DNA of 64,000 nt from Rubripirellula sp. (GTDB taxonomy: Bacteria > Planctomycetota > Planctomycetia > Pirellulales > Pirellulaceae): NCBI GenBank assembly GCA_012270065.1, contig JAAXJB010000048.1:1-64000 (forward strand), given 5' to 3'. Of the stretch, positions 9,901 through 18,404 are shown one piece after another; the stretch's first letter is position 1, and each line of letters opens with the position of its first letter. The notes under the pieces are model-generated. The model worked only from the letters and a program-made list of their open reading frames with translations. It was not told the DNA's origin and did not search any database. The position numbers were made by a program, and so were the translations under genes.

Positions 9901-10887
9901 CTGGGCATCGATATCTTCCAATTGGCGTTGTAGTTGCCGCCGGTCGTGTTCAGATGTCGTTGCTGCGTAATCGCGTTGCGATGAGTGAAGTGGGGGACGA
10001 TTCAGGTCGTTGATTTGACTCCTCAGCCGCGTGCGCCTTGAACGGAGCGTCCTGGCGCGATCGTGCAAGTCCCGCAAACGCGTTTGCAGTGCCTGATGGG
10101 ACTCGTTGTCTTGAGGTTCATCGAGTTCATGACCATGAGATGCAGAGGTGTTTGATTTTGCATCGGGAAACTGTCTGTCCGTGACTTGTTGCTCGGTCTC
10201 GATCGACGATTCATCGTTCAAACACTGAGTCAACCATGCTCTCCGGGACAGCAGTGAATTTTGTTCTTTCTGATCCAGTGGCCCGGCAACTGCCTGCAAA
10301 TTTGCAAGTTCAGCTTCAATGTCTGCCAAGGTTGCACGGATCTGTTTGCTTGCGTCCGGGTGGGCTCCGCAGTTGACCTTTGCTGCTGGCAATCGAGGAG
10401 AATCAGATATGCTGTCCAAACCACTGCGCACACAGGCAGAAACGACCCGCGTCAGATCGGTAATCGCTGAATCGGTGATCACGGAATCAGCAATCGCTTC
10501 AGGGACATTCAATGACGCAAGTGCACGCTGTTGATCGTTGCTCGAGTTGATATCAAGGAGCCAATTTGCATGTTCAGTGTCAAAAGTTACCGATTCGGAG
10601 CCGCGGGGCTCGTATTGCAAGGTCTGTCTGCCTCGCGCAGTGCCGTCCTGTTCGCGATAGTAGTGAATCAGTCCGTAGTGATTTGCAAACACGACACGAC
10701 CAGTTGAAGAGCTCAGCATGCCCAGCGGGTATTCACGATCGACCAGCGCGTCCCGCAAAAACCGGGCAAGAGCGGTTTTGCCGCCTCCTTCGGGCGTGTT
10801 GACGACATTGATGGATTGAGAGAACGGCCCCAGCTCAACGCGTTGAAGCGGACCATGAGTGTCAATGTCGATGCGATCCAACAACAT
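6946..10887 (-). CDS. Giant SMC/YhaN-like coiled-coil ATPase-type protein with two C-terminal DUF4332 domains
   Basis: 1313 residues. The N-terminus (LLDRIDIDTHGPL..INVV) is like the first strand of SbcC/RecF/YhaN ATPases, followed by a P-loop-like TPEGGGKT at 31-38 whose first Gly is replaced by Thr. Long Gln/Arg/Glu-rich helical segments (about 180-620) predict coiled coils. A second ATPase half follows, with an ABC-signature-like LDRACAVLAVRMA and a Walker-B-like PLVIET strand. After a low-complexity linker come two related domains (roughly 950-1070 and 1170-1313) sharing an L-R-G-x-D/H-A-x-x-L-V-A core, matching DUF4332, a helix-hairpin-helix-like domain. DNA or chromosome maintenance is a reasonable guess; no function is established. 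It is transcribed alone. Confidence 0.9.
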   Translation of the reverse strand: MLLDRIDIDTHGPLQRVELGPFSQSINVVNTPEGGGKTALARFLRDALVDREYPLGMLSSSTGRVVFANHYGLIHYYREQDGTARGRQTLQYEPRGSESVTFDTEHANWLLDINSSNDQQRALASLNVPEAIADSVITDSAITDLTRVVSACVRSGLDSISDSPRLPAAKVNCGAHPDASKQIRATLADIEAELANLQAVAGPLDQKEQNSLLSRRAWLTQCLNDESSIETEQQVTDRQFPDAKSNTSASHGHELDEPQDNESHQALQTRLRDLHDRARTLRSRRTRLRSQINDLNRPPLHSSQRDYAATTSEHDRRQLQRQLEDIDAQVVHWQRAQLETAAIQQCLLQGKSKANPQPSQVDERTLRRMRLNRFLHTLDKPESTRRERQAENNPLARERNSIKHHLLLAKRQVDWLIERYTGSDRVTKNWYEQDVSVPGTTRTLSSTLRTIRDSLQQIHAYSHQPAGLAPNPPTHEISLARHCEQWLLSVIKQLKRHRDQILRQNHKLGLVNDDASTTSKYRQLEIRNREHEERISELDSITLKLDACLSEAAQLRRKIRNRFINANTATKPETGDSQIRCSNRDLLVKELNELDNRLSHLSRAQWLKNRRTQVLNQIDSHDAEAPSSTLSQIASRWLIRLTGSRLRRIEWSPDHIPSNSDTAVKAGAVKIDGYDEKTCSTLDRACAVLAVRMAAGQVLAHSGRHVPLVIETIPELDQKPKTGQSTNIESVTLHERKHRASPLTAALHDYASDGHQLLILTSNDHLTHELESVGSRIERIHPERIVHPHRPLWKSNYANEKYVGPHPHTHGFQDVVDDSIAMKGSNFMPDANQRFDMAWQEPEENRSAATSQHSNFPNSSCSSELTDQTQVGTVYRDGYYYANSYSTVPAPGPSGLPGSPGFDVSKTPSAKEQHPTNRKEDLHMSHNQNVSMMTPESPFFLSVDSPIDQAPSIDAVAAARLRGLQVSHVVHLMQQDPCRLADALGLADVEANTIRRWQAECRLVCRVPNLRGFDARILVACGITTPAALAATPPINLLHKVEAFLATDLGQQLLLSGSSHELARITGWIATANSKGLNRTAQESKAASLETMQEESNQSHESGNEFGFAPNLQRNRQTKHSIQKKRERSKSNRETETKRNTIVQFERNQSIDKQVPDTHNEDETEIRELRFYLQQDAPVVDAPSIGERMEERLQAIGIYTIQDLLDADPEDVAEQLDHRRVNADTVLQWQQQTTLVCCIPMLRGHDAQLLVAADIVTPTDLAACDADELFEIIDPIARSNEGKRILRGGNLPDLEEVTDWVNFAQYNRELRAA

Positions 10888-11396
10888 TCCTTGGCTCCTC
10901 CGTGGCCATGCAGGTAATTGGGAAAACTACCCGTTTCGACGACTTCCCGATCATGTGAATTCAGCGACTTCCGTGTCGATTTTGCCTGTCATGTTGGCCT
11001 CATCACGCAAAGGCGGCCTGAGGTTCGTGACAGAGGTGTCGCCGTCGAGGGACACCCATAATGGACTGTAGCGAATAGCGGTGTTTCACGGAAAGATCGA
11101 ATTTCGACTCGTTGCATGGTCAATTGTGCGATTCTGGGATTCGCTAGCAAAACCATGCGATACCAACTTCTTCCGAAATGGTCTTGGCGATGATGTGGGC
11201 CCTTTGTTACATCCAGCGGCGGGTGTCGGTGCTCCTTGCCCGGAGCAGGCACTCGATGAACGCCCGAGAAGATGATCGCCCGTGAAGATGACTGCCAAGC
11301 CTGCCGTAAAAATGCAGGGTTTGTGGATGTGTTTGCTTGATGGCGTGGTTTTGGGCCCAGACTGATTTGGATTACCAGACTGATTTGGATTACAGG
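10888..11396. other. Divergent intergenic region
   Basis: 509 bp between the ATPase-like gene (-) and the HEAT lipoprotein (+). It contains a weak 6-bp inverted repeat near 11230-11247, an imperfect direct repeat around 11266-11296 and a perfect 18-bp tandem repeat at 11358-11393. No gene or clear promoter is recognised. Confidence 0.5.
11358..11393. repeat. 18-bp tandem direct repeat, two perfect copies
   Basis: 11358-11375 and 11376-11393 are identical (cagactgatttggattac). The array ends 3 bp before the chosen ATG of the HEAT lipoprotein, so it occupies the place of the ribosome binding site. If translation began upstream at 11340 it would encode a repeated QTDLDY. Confidence 0.9.
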
Positions 11397-12134
11397 ATGT
11401 CGAATAGGACTCAGTTCGTTGTCGCTGCAAAGCTCTCCTCACCTTGTTCGGTGTTCATCTGCCTGATTGCAGCCAGTGGTTTGATCCTCGGTTGTCAGGA
11501 TGGTCCGATGTACGCCCTCAAGCTTGGCAATCCGTACTACCAATTCCATGAATGGAAAGCTGATGAGGCGTTTGGTATTACCGAACATGAGCGTCGGAAG
11601 CAGTTGGAACAATTGGCAGAAAACATCAGTGGATATGAGCGTTCGTCGCAACTGAAGTGGTTGAGTGCCTTGGGGCATGTGATGGATACCGATGCAAGTC
11701 CGGAAATGCGGCGACTGGCTGTGCTGACGGCTGGTAATGTGACTGATCCTTCTGCACTTCAGATCCTCGAGAAGGGAATGGATGACGACAGTGTAAAAGT
11801 ACGTATGCAGGCTTGTCGGGCTCTTGGCAATCAAGCGACGGATGAGCGAGTTCTTCTGCTTGCCAGTGCGGTCGGTTCCGAGACGAGCACGGATGTCAAA
11901 CATGCCGCGATGCGGGCGTTACAGAACCAGTCCAGTCCAACGGCTGTCGAAGCACTTCGGCTGGCGTTGTCGGATCGCGACCCTGCGACACAAAATCTTG
12001 CCATTGCATCTTTGCGGGGAGCCACTGGCAAAGATTACGGCGATGATCCTGAAACCTGGATTGCGGCGTTGGATGGGCAACCTGTCGAAGAAGCTCCGAC
12101 TCGATTTGCAGATCGGATTCGAGAGCTGTTCTAG
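11397..12134 (+). CDS. HEAT-repeat lipoprotein
   Basis: 245 residues from ATG 11397. The frame stays open upstream to 11337, but the extra residues come from a tandem repeat and add nothing to the signal peptide. A hydrophobic stretch ends in LILGC, a lipobox with Cys at about residue 33. The rest is about four HEAT-type helical pairs (motifs such as MRRLAVLTAGNVTDPSAL and VRMQACRALGNQATDERV), a protein-interaction solenoid. No catalytic motif is visible. The stop codon TAG lies inside the first, degenerate unit of a 17-bp tandem repeat. Confidence 0.85.
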   Translation: MSNRTQFVVAAKLSSPCSVFICLIAASGLILGCQDGPMYALKLGNPYYQFHEWKADEAFGITEHERRKQLEQLAENISGYERSSQLKWLSALGHVMDTDASPEMRRLAVLTAGNVTDPSALQILEKGMDDDSVKVRMQACRALGNQATDERVLLLASAVGSETSTDVKHAAMRALQNQSSPTAVEALRLALSDRDPATQNLAIASLRGATGKDYGDDPETWIAALDGQPVEEAPTRFADRIRELF

Positions 12135-12188
12135 GGTGAGTGCTGTTCTGGGGTTATTGCTGTTCTGGGGTTATTGCTGTTCTGGGGT
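12125..12188. repeat. 17-bp tandem repeat, about 3.8 copies, covering a stop codon
   Basis: Units 12142-12158 and 12159-12175 are identical (gctgttctggggttatt), 12176-12188 is a partial third, and 12125-12141 is a diverged first unit that contains the last codons and TAG stop of the HEAT lipoprotein gene. The array seems to have grown out of the gene's 3' end. Confidence 0.9.
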
Positions 12189-12467
12189 GGAAGCGGGGTT
12201 CTGTTTTCCCCGTTTGACGGGTCTTTGCCTTTGAATGCATGGTGATGCCCTTTTGCTGGTGGCCGCGTGGTTGCCAGGGTCAGCGGATTCAGGGTTAGTG
12301 ACCTTGTCTGTGCCCAGTCTGGCCTGCCCTGAAATTCCATGCTGTTTTCCGATTTGGGGCTGGATCAGCTCATGGATCGAAGCCACCCCCTTTCGTCCGC
12401 TCGCAACCTGATGGAAACTACCGTCTTTCCAGATCGGCAGGTAGAAGTACAAGGGCGTTGTCTCGCG

Positions 12468-13691
12468 ATGAAATATGTAATTGTGATTCCGGATGGTTGT
12501 GCCGATGAACCGATCGACGCACTTGAGGGAAAAACACCTCTGCAAGCCGCCCGCATGCCCGCATCGGATCGGTTGGCCAAGGCAGGAAGTTTGGCTTTGG
12601 CCAATAACACGCCGCTGCATCTTCCCGCCGGCAGCGAAGTGGCGAATTTGTGTCTGCTCGGGTATGACCCGGACGTCTATTTCACCGGACGTGCTCCACT
12701 GGAAGCCGCTGCTCAGGGCCTTGCACTCGGCCCGCATGATTGGGCGGTACGTTGCAATCTGGTCACTGTGGAAGATCAAGTCATGGTCGATTTTACCGCA
12801 GACCACATCACCACGGATGAAGCACAGCAACTGCTGGCATCTGCCCAGGACAGTCTGTTGGCGGACCTTCCTGATGGTGATTGCTTTGAATTTGTGACTG
12901 GGGTCAGCTATCGGAATCTGCTGATTTACCGGGGCAAGGAAGGTGTGTCTTCTCCATTTTCACGTGATACCCGAACGAGTGCACCGCATGACTTGACGGA
13001 TCTATCGGTGACAGATGATTTTCCGCGTGGTCCAGGCAGTGACTTGCTGGTTCGCTTAATGAGCCGTTCGGCTGATTTGTTCGCTGGTCATCCGGTCAAT
13101 CAGGATCGGATTGCTGCCGGCAAAAAACCTGCCACGAATTTGTGGCTTTGGGGTTTGGGAGGCGCCCCCAACCTGCCATCGTTCCATGAACGTTACGGAG
13201 TCAACGGTGTGATGATCACTGCGGTGGACCTTTTGAGGGGAATCGCAGCCTTGGCCGGTTGGCCACGAATCGAGGTCGAGGGGGCGACGGGGTATCTCGA
13301 TACCGATTATGTTGCCAAAGGTAGGGCAGCCGTGTCGGCTCTTGAGGATTATGATGTGGTCTGTGTTCATGTTGAAGCTCCGGACGAGGCATCACATGAG
13401 GGGCGTCATGATGCAAAAATCGAGGCGTTGGAACAGATTGATCAGCACATCATCGAACCGTTGGTAACCGCCCTTGAACAGCACGGCGACTATCGCATCC
13501 TGATCACACCGGATCATCCGACGCCATGCGGCACAAAAAAACACAGTCACGGAATGGTTCCTCTGGTCATGGCCGGCACTGGTGTGCAGGCTGATCAGCA
13601 GACCAGTTACGACGAGTTTGCGGCCGAGGCGAGCGGGCGGCGGTTCGACAAAGGCTGGGATCTGATGGATGAGTTCATTCAGATGAGTTGA
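12468..13691 (+). CDS. apgM: ApgM-type cofactor-independent phosphoglycerate mutase homologue (possible homoserine kinase analogue)
   Basis: 407 residues from ATG 12468, where the conserved MKYVIVIPDG N-terminus begins; the frame is open upstream to 12339 but that part has no family similarity. The alkaline-phosphatase-superfamily metal site is present: PDG at 8-10, the nucleophile region AGSEVANLCLLGYDP (Ser about 56), and C-terminal TPDHPTPC and HSHG. Archaeal-type iPGMs interconvert 2- and 3-phosphoglycerate. In many bacteria, members encoded beside aspartokinase have been proposed as functional analogues of homoserine kinase. Here lysC follows 194 bp downstream, so a role in threonine synthesis is plausible. 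The sequence alone cannot choose between the two. Confidence 0.92.
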   Translation: MKYVIVIPDGCADEPIDALEGKTPLQAARMPASDRLAKAGSLALANNTPLHLPAGSEVANLCLLGYDPDVYFTGRAPLEAAAQGLALGPHDWAVRCNLVTVEDQVMVDFTADHITTDEAQQLLASAQDSLLADLPDGDCFEFVTGVSYRNLLIYRGKEGVSSPFSRDTRTSAPHDLTDLSVTDDFPRGPGSDLLVRLMSRSADLFAGHPVNQDRIAAGKKPATNLWLWGLGGAPNLPSFHERYGVNGVMITAVDLLRGIAALAGWPRIEVEGATGYLDTDYVAKGRAAVSALEDYDVVCVHVEAPDEASHEGRHDAKIEALEQIDQHIIEPLVTALEQHGDYRILITPDHPTPCGTKKHSHGMVPLVMAGTGVQADQQTSYDEFAAEASGRRFDKGWDLMDEFIQMS

Positions 13692-13885
13692 TGTTGATGA
13701 ATTGCTGCGTCGGTCACACGAGTGGTCATCGGTGGCTTCAGCAGTTTGCAAACTCACGTGATTGCAGAGGCGAGTTTCGCTGAATCGTCGCCATTTGCAT
13801 GTTTGTTGCAGATGGCTCGTTGGTATGACACATTTGATTTTTGTTTGTTTCCGATTCACCACTGGATTGCAGTAGCTGGAATTTC

Positions 13886-15673
13886 ATGTCTTTGATCGTT
13901 CAAAAATTTGGTGGCACAAGTGTTGCGGATGTCGGGAAAATCCAGGCCGCGGCTCGTAAGGCAATTCGCGCCCAGCGGCAGGGGCATCGCGTTGTCATGG
14001 TGGTCAGCGCCATGGGAAAAAATACAGATGCGTTATTGGGACTGGCGGGCGAAATCTGTGAACAGCCGCCGGCCAGAGAGATGGACATGCTGCTCAGTAC
14101 TGGTGAGCAGGTCAGTGTGGCACTGGTCGCAATGGCCATTCATTCGCTGGGCGCCAAAGCCGTCAGTCTTACTGGTGGTCAGATCGGAATGAAGACCGAC
14201 AACAGTTTTAGCAAAGCACGAATCCAGTCGATTTCGACCGATCGGATCGAGGGTCTGTTGGATGCCGGTAATATTGTGGTTGCTGCCGGTTTTCAGGGGA
14301 TCGATGACGATTTGAACATCACGACACTTGGGCGCGGTGGCAGTGATACCACGGCGGTCGCACTGGCTGCTGTGCTGGGAGCTGATGCTTGCGAAATCTA
14401 TACTGATGTCGATGGCGTTTACACGACTGATCCACGCTTGTTACCGGAAGCAAGAAGGGTTGATGTGATCAGTTATGACGAGATGTTGGAGCTTGCCAGT
14501 CTGGGCGCGGGCGTCATGCACAGCCGATCAATCGAGTTTGCGAAAAAGTTCGGTGTACCAATTCATGTCCGAAGCAGCTTTTCTGATACCGAAGGTACAA
14601 TGATTGTTGCTGAAGCCGAGTCGCAGACCCAGCCGGTCAGTGGAGCTGCGATGACGCCGGATGAGGCAAGGGTGACTGTGCTGGGTGTGCCCGATGTTCC
14701 AGGAAAAAGTCAGTTGATCTTTTCGGCGATTGCGGAATGTAAAATCGCGGTTGATATGGTCGTGCAGAACATTGGCAAGAAAGGTCGTGCCAATGTCTCG
14801 TTCACCGTGCCTCGCGAGGAACTTGCCGTGACGTTGGCGGCTGTTGAGTCTGTCATGGACGCTGTCGGTGCAGAGTCGGTTGCTCACGATGATCAGGTTT
14901 CGAAGGTGTCAGTGGTAGGTGCCAACATGGCGACACAGACCAGTGTCGCGTCTCGCATGTTCAGGGCGCTCTCCGATGCTGACGTGAACATTTACATGAT
15001 CACAACCAGTGAAATCAAAATTTCGACGCTCGTTCCAAAATCGCAGGCATCGATTGCTCTTAGAGCTGTGCATGAGGAGTTTGGATTGCATCAACGTCCA
15101 GAGGATGCCCAGTCATGGAGCGAAATCAAGGAAGACCGAGATAATGCTGCTGATGTTGATGCACTTGTCAGTCGACTTCGGGATGATGCGCTGGAAGCGC
15201 TCACCTTGACCGGTATTTCAATCACTGAAAAACAGGCACGGGTTACCTTGCACGGGGTTCCGGATAAGCCCGGCATCGCAGCGGATATGTTCGAAACGAT
15301 TGGCGATGCAGGAATTTTTATCGATATGATTGTTCAGGGATGCGATGGTGAGGATGGATCGACAAGCGTCAGTTTTACCGTTGACGAGACCGCATTGCAG
15401 GCCAGTCTTGATGTGGCAAATGACATACTTGCAAAACATCAAATGCGAGATGTCCAGGGTGGCACGGATATCGCAAAGGTCACTGTCAGCGGTATCGGAT
15501 TGCGCAGCCACACGCATGTTGCAACTGTGTTGTTCCAGCAGCTTGCCGAGGATGGAATCAATGTTGAAATGATCAATACCAGTGAGTTGCAGGTCAATGC
15601 AGTGATTGATGCAAAACGTGCTTTGGATGCTGCGGAAGATTTGAAGCGTGCGTTCGCCGATTCGCTGCTGTAA
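13886..15673 (+). CDS. lysC: Aspartokinase with four ACT domains
   Basis: 595 residues from ATG 13886 (MSLIVQKFGGTSVADV, the classic aspartokinase N-terminus). It phosphorylates aspartate, the first step to lysine, threonine, methionine and diaminopimelate. The kinase domain spans residues 1 to about 245 (KFGGTS, FQGID, GRGGSDTTAVALAA). It is followed by two pairs of ACT domains, seen as repeated VSVVGANM/VTVSGIGL and DVPGKSQ/DKPGIAA motifs. Most LysC enzymes have one ACT pair; the doubled arrangement is known from cyanobacteria and planctomycetes and implies allosteric control by lysine and/or threonine. It shares direction with the ApgM-type gene upstream. Confidence 0.95.
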   Translation: MSLIVQKFGGTSVADVGKIQAAARKAIRAQRQGHRVVMVVSAMGKNTDALLGLAGEICEQPPAREMDMLLSTGEQVSVALVAMAIHSLGAKAVSLTGGQIGMKTDNSFSKARIQSISTDRIEGLLDAGNIVVAAGFQGIDDDLNITTLGRGGSDTTAVALAAVLGADACEIYTDVDGVYTTDPRLLPEARRVDVISYDEMLELASLGAGVMHSRSIEFAKKFGVPIHVRSSFSDTEGTMIVAEAESQTQPVSGAAMTPDEARVTVLGVPDVPGKSQLIFSAIAECKIAVDMVVQNIGKKGRANVSFTVPREELAVTLAAVESVMDAVGAESVAHDDQVSKVSVVGANMATQTSVASRMFRALSDADVNIYMITTSEIKISTLVPKSQASIALRAVHEEFGLHQRPEDAQSWSEIKEDRDNAADVDALVSRLRDDALEALTLTGISITEKQARVTLHGVPDKPGIAADMFETIGDAGIFIDMIVQGCDGEDGSTSVSFTVDETALQASLDVANDILAKHQMRDVQGGTDIAKVTVSGIGLRSHTHVATVLFQQLAEDGINVEMINTSELQVNAVIDAKRALDAAEDLKRAFADSLL

Positions 15674-15725
15674 AACTCTGGACCAAACGGCAGACAGCCG
15701 ACTCCGGGTATCAGTTATCGGGTAA

Positions 15726-15749
15726 AATGTAGATCGTCAATTCTACATT
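15726..15749. promoter_or_regulatory. 8-bp perfect dyad upstream of the sulfatase start
   Basis: AATGTAGA (15726-15733) and TCTACATT (15742-15749) are perfect inverted repeats with an 8-nt spacer, ending 5 nt before the GTG start at 15755. It could be a repressor operator or an RNA hairpin masking the start. No Shine-Dalgarno sequence is visible there. Confidence 0.5.
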
Positions 15750-15754
15750 CAATC

Positions 15755-17266
15755 GTGAGTAAACCGATGCCTGCCTTGATCCGCGTCTCAACCATCATTC
15801 TGTGCTTGTGGGGCTTGTCTGCACCCGTCAGCTTTGCTGATACCGATTCCCCTGCTCAGGAAGCGGTCGGAGATGAGGCAAAGAAGCCGTTCAACGTGCT
15901 GTTCATCATCTCGGATGATTTGACCGCGAACGCCTTGTCCTGTTACGGCAATGCGGTTTGCAAGACGCCCAATATCGACGCCCTGGCTGCACAGGGAACG
16001 CGTTTTACTCGAGCCTACTGTCAGGGTACGTATTGCGGACCAAGTCGGGCATCCTTCATGTCGGGCTACTATCCACACGCAACGGGTGTGCTCGGATACA
16101 CGAATCCTCGACCCAAAATCGGTGATCGCGCGATGTGGTCCGAGCATTTCAAAAACAACGGTTACTATGCTGCCAGAGTCAGCAAGATTTTTCACATGGG
16201 AGTGCCAGGTGGCGTGCTCAAGGGAGGTGATGGAAGGAACCATGATGGCGGCAATGGAGCTGACGATGCACGCTCATGGACCGAAAGGTACAACAGCCTG
16301 GGGCCAGAGTGGAAAGCACCCGGAGATGGCGAGACCCTGGAGGGAAATCCGGATGGCAAGCGGCCGGTAGTGGGCGGTAATACGTTTGTGGTTGTTGAGG
16401 CCGATGGAGATGATCAGGTTCATTCCGATGGGATGACTTCAGAAAAAGCCATGCAACTGCTGGAGCAACATGGTGACAAACCCTTCTGGCTGGGAGTCGG
16501 CTTCGTTCGTCCCCATGTGCCATTTGTCGCGCCGAGAAAATACTACGAGCCCTTTCTGCCTTACTCTTCGATGACACTGCCAGAGAAACGATCGGGCGAT
16601 TGGGACGATATTCCCAAGGCGGGTATCAACTACAAAACCAGTGTTAACATGAAAATGGATATTCGTCGACAAAAAAAGGCCGTGGGCGGCTATTATGCTT
16701 CGGTCGCTTTCATGGATGCGCAGGTCGGGAAGGTGCTTGGTAAACTTGATCAACTGGGGCTGAGAGAAAAGACCATTGTCATTTTTACCAGTGATCATGG
16801 ATATCATCTCGGAGAGCACGATTTTTGGGCCAAAGTGTCGCTGAGGGATGAATCTGCCGGCGTGCCTCTGATTATCTCCGTGCCCGGAAAAAAACCCGCG
16901 GTTTGTCATAGCCTTGTCGAGCTCCTGGATCTCTACCCGACCATTTCCAGGTTGTGTGGATTGCCGGTACAGAAGCGACTTCAGGGCATGGATATTTCAG
17001 GCATGTTTGATGACCCAGGGATTCAGGTTCGTGATGCCGCTTTCAGTGTTGCCCCCATGAGGAAAGGTTTCCTGTTACGGGAAGACCGCTGGGCTTTCAT
17101 TCAATACGGTGAGGATGCTTCGCGGGGAATGGAATTATTCGATACGGTCTCGGATCCGATGCAATTTGAAAACCTCGCCAAATCGAAAGAACATCAGGCG
17201 TTGGTCGACAGGATGCGGGCCAAGGTGACAGCGAAACTTGCTGAGGTCCGTGACAACGATCTATAA
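15755..17266 (+). CDS. Secreted sulfatase, iduronate-2-sulfatase type
   Basis: 503 residues, GTG start (ATG four codons later is possible). A Sec signal peptide ends at about residue 28. The sulfatase signature CGPSR is at 94-98; Cys94 would be converted to formylglycine. Metal residues D54-D55 (SDD) and the TSDHGYHLGEHDFWAK block are present, as in iduronate-2-sulfatases. It hydrolyses sulfate esters, probably of algal or other sulfated polysaccharides, outside the cytoplasm. Large sulfatase families are typical of planctomycetes. The nearest same-strand genes are lysC and fhcD; functional linkage to either is unlikely. Confidence 0.94.
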   Translation: MSKPMPALIRVSTIILCLWGLSAPVSFADTDSPAQEAVGDEAKKPFNVLFIISDDLTANALSCYGNAVCKTPNIDALAAQGTRFTRAYCQGTYCGPSRASFMSGYYPHATGVLGYTNPRPKIGDRAMWSEHFKNNGYYAARVSKIFHMGVPGGVLKGGDGRNHDGGNGADDARSWTERYNSLGPEWKAPGDGETLEGNPDGKRPVVGGNTFVVVEADGDDQVHSDGMTSEKAMQLLEQHGDKPFWLGVGFVRPHVPFVAPRKYYEPFLPYSSMTLPEKRSGDWDDIPKAGINYKTSVNMKMDIRRQKKAVGGYYASVAFMDAQVGKVLGKLDQLGLREKTIVIFTSDHGYHLGEHDFWAKVSLRDESAGVPLIISVPGKKPAVCHSLVELLDLYPTISRLCGLPVQKRLQGMDISGMFDDPGIQVRDAAFSVAPMRKGFLLREDRWAFIQYGEDASRGMELFDTVSDPMQFENLAKSKEHQALVDRMRAKVTAKLAEVRDNDL

Positions 17267-17492
17267 AAACACCTGCTTCCGGTGGGTGGGCTCGGCGCTT
17301 TTGACGCATGGATCGTATCTTCTTTTCTGTGTACGAATGGGCATGCTCATTCGCGATACGGTTGCATCGGTCTTTGGGCAGGTCGTTCCTGTGTGTTTTC
17401 GGCCACCGGGGGTCATTCTGCAACAGGGAGTTTGCTAGAGTGTTGTGTGACTAGGGTTTACCAGACCGTCCATTTTCTGAGCAGAGCATTTC

Positions 17493-18404
17493 ATGTCGGA
17501 AAGCGTTACGATTGATGATACTTTTGCCGAAGCATTTCCGATGCGCGGCACACGTCTTATCATCACTGCTGCGGATGCCGAACTGGCAGAGATCGCCGCT
17601 GGCGAGTTTTGCGGCAATGCGTCCAGCGTCATTGGATGTGATGCTGAAGCAGGAATTGAGCGGCGCTTAAACAGCGAAGAAACCGTTGACGGTCGCCCCG
17701 GGGTCGCTGTGCTGGCATTCGCTTTTGATCGTGATTCATTGGAAACCGCCGTTGCCGCGAGGGTTGGCCAGAATGTTCTGACCTGTCCCACGACTGCCTG
17801 TTACGCCGGTTTGCACGCCGACTTGAAGAAGGATCGAATCAAAGTTGGCGCGCAGTTGCGTTTCTTTGGGGACGGTTTTCAGTTTTCAAAGAAACTCGAG
17901 GATCGGCGGTTCTGGCGGGTGCCTGTCATGGACGGCGAGTTTTTATGCGAAGATGTGGTGGGAACAGTCAAGGGTATCGGCGGCGGGAATCTGCTGGTCT
18001 GCGGACGGTCACAGAGGGAGACGTTGGTCGCCGTACGGGCAGCAGTGGCAGCCATTGACAGGATTCCCGAAGTGATCATGCCGTTCCCCTCGGGGATCGT
18101 TCGTAGCGGGTCCAAAGTCGGGTCCAAATACAAACCACTGAAAGCCAGTACCAATGACAAGTGGTGTCCAACATTGCGAGGCCAGACCGAGACATCGCTG
18201 CGGGATGGAGAACACGCCGTTTATGAAATCGTCATTGATGGCCTTTCGGAACAGGCCGTGACCGATGCGATGTCGGCTGGGCTTCGTGCTGCCGCCGAAT
18301 CACCGGGAGTCATGCGAATCTCGGCAGGGAATTATGGCGGTAAACTGGGGCCACATCATTTTCATTTACGCGACTTGGAAAGCGGAACTTCCGCTTCCCA
18401 GTGA
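17493..18404 (+). CDS. fhcD: Formylmethanofuran:tetrahydromethanopterin formyltransferase (Ftr/FhcD)
   Basis: 303 residues, the family's usual size. It moves the formyl group between H4MPT and methanofuran (or its analogue). N-terminal DDTFAEAFPM and RLIITA, central GDGFQFSKK and VMDGEFLCE, and C-terminal GNYGGKLGPHHFHL match the cytoplasmic Ftr family. It opens the C1 locus: fwdD, fwdB and fwdC follow on the same strand, although a terminator-like hairpin lies between fhcD and fwdD. In methylotrophs FhcD sits inside an FhcABCD complex; here the gene keeps company with FwdD, a subunit found in true formylmethanofuran dehydrogenases. Confidence 0.95.
   Translation: MSESVTIDDTFAEAFPMRGTRLIITAADAELAEIAAGEFCGNASSVIGCDAEAGIERRLNSEETVDGRPGVAVLAFAFDRDSLETAVAARVGQNVLTCPTTACYAGLHADLKKDRIKVGAQLRFFGDGFQFSKKLEDRRFWRVPVMDGEFLCEDVVGTVKGIGGGNLLVCGRSQRETLVAVRAAVAAIDRIPEVIMPFPSGIVRSGSKVGSKYKPLKASTNDKWCPTLRGQTETSLRDGEHAVYEIVIDGLSEQAVTDAMSAGLRAAAESPGVMRISAGNYGGKLGPHHFHLRDLESGTSASQ

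Noticed and set aside
12339-12467. N-terminal extension of the ApgM-type gene
   Set aside because: The conserved N-terminus begins at 12468; the upstream residues have no family counterpart.
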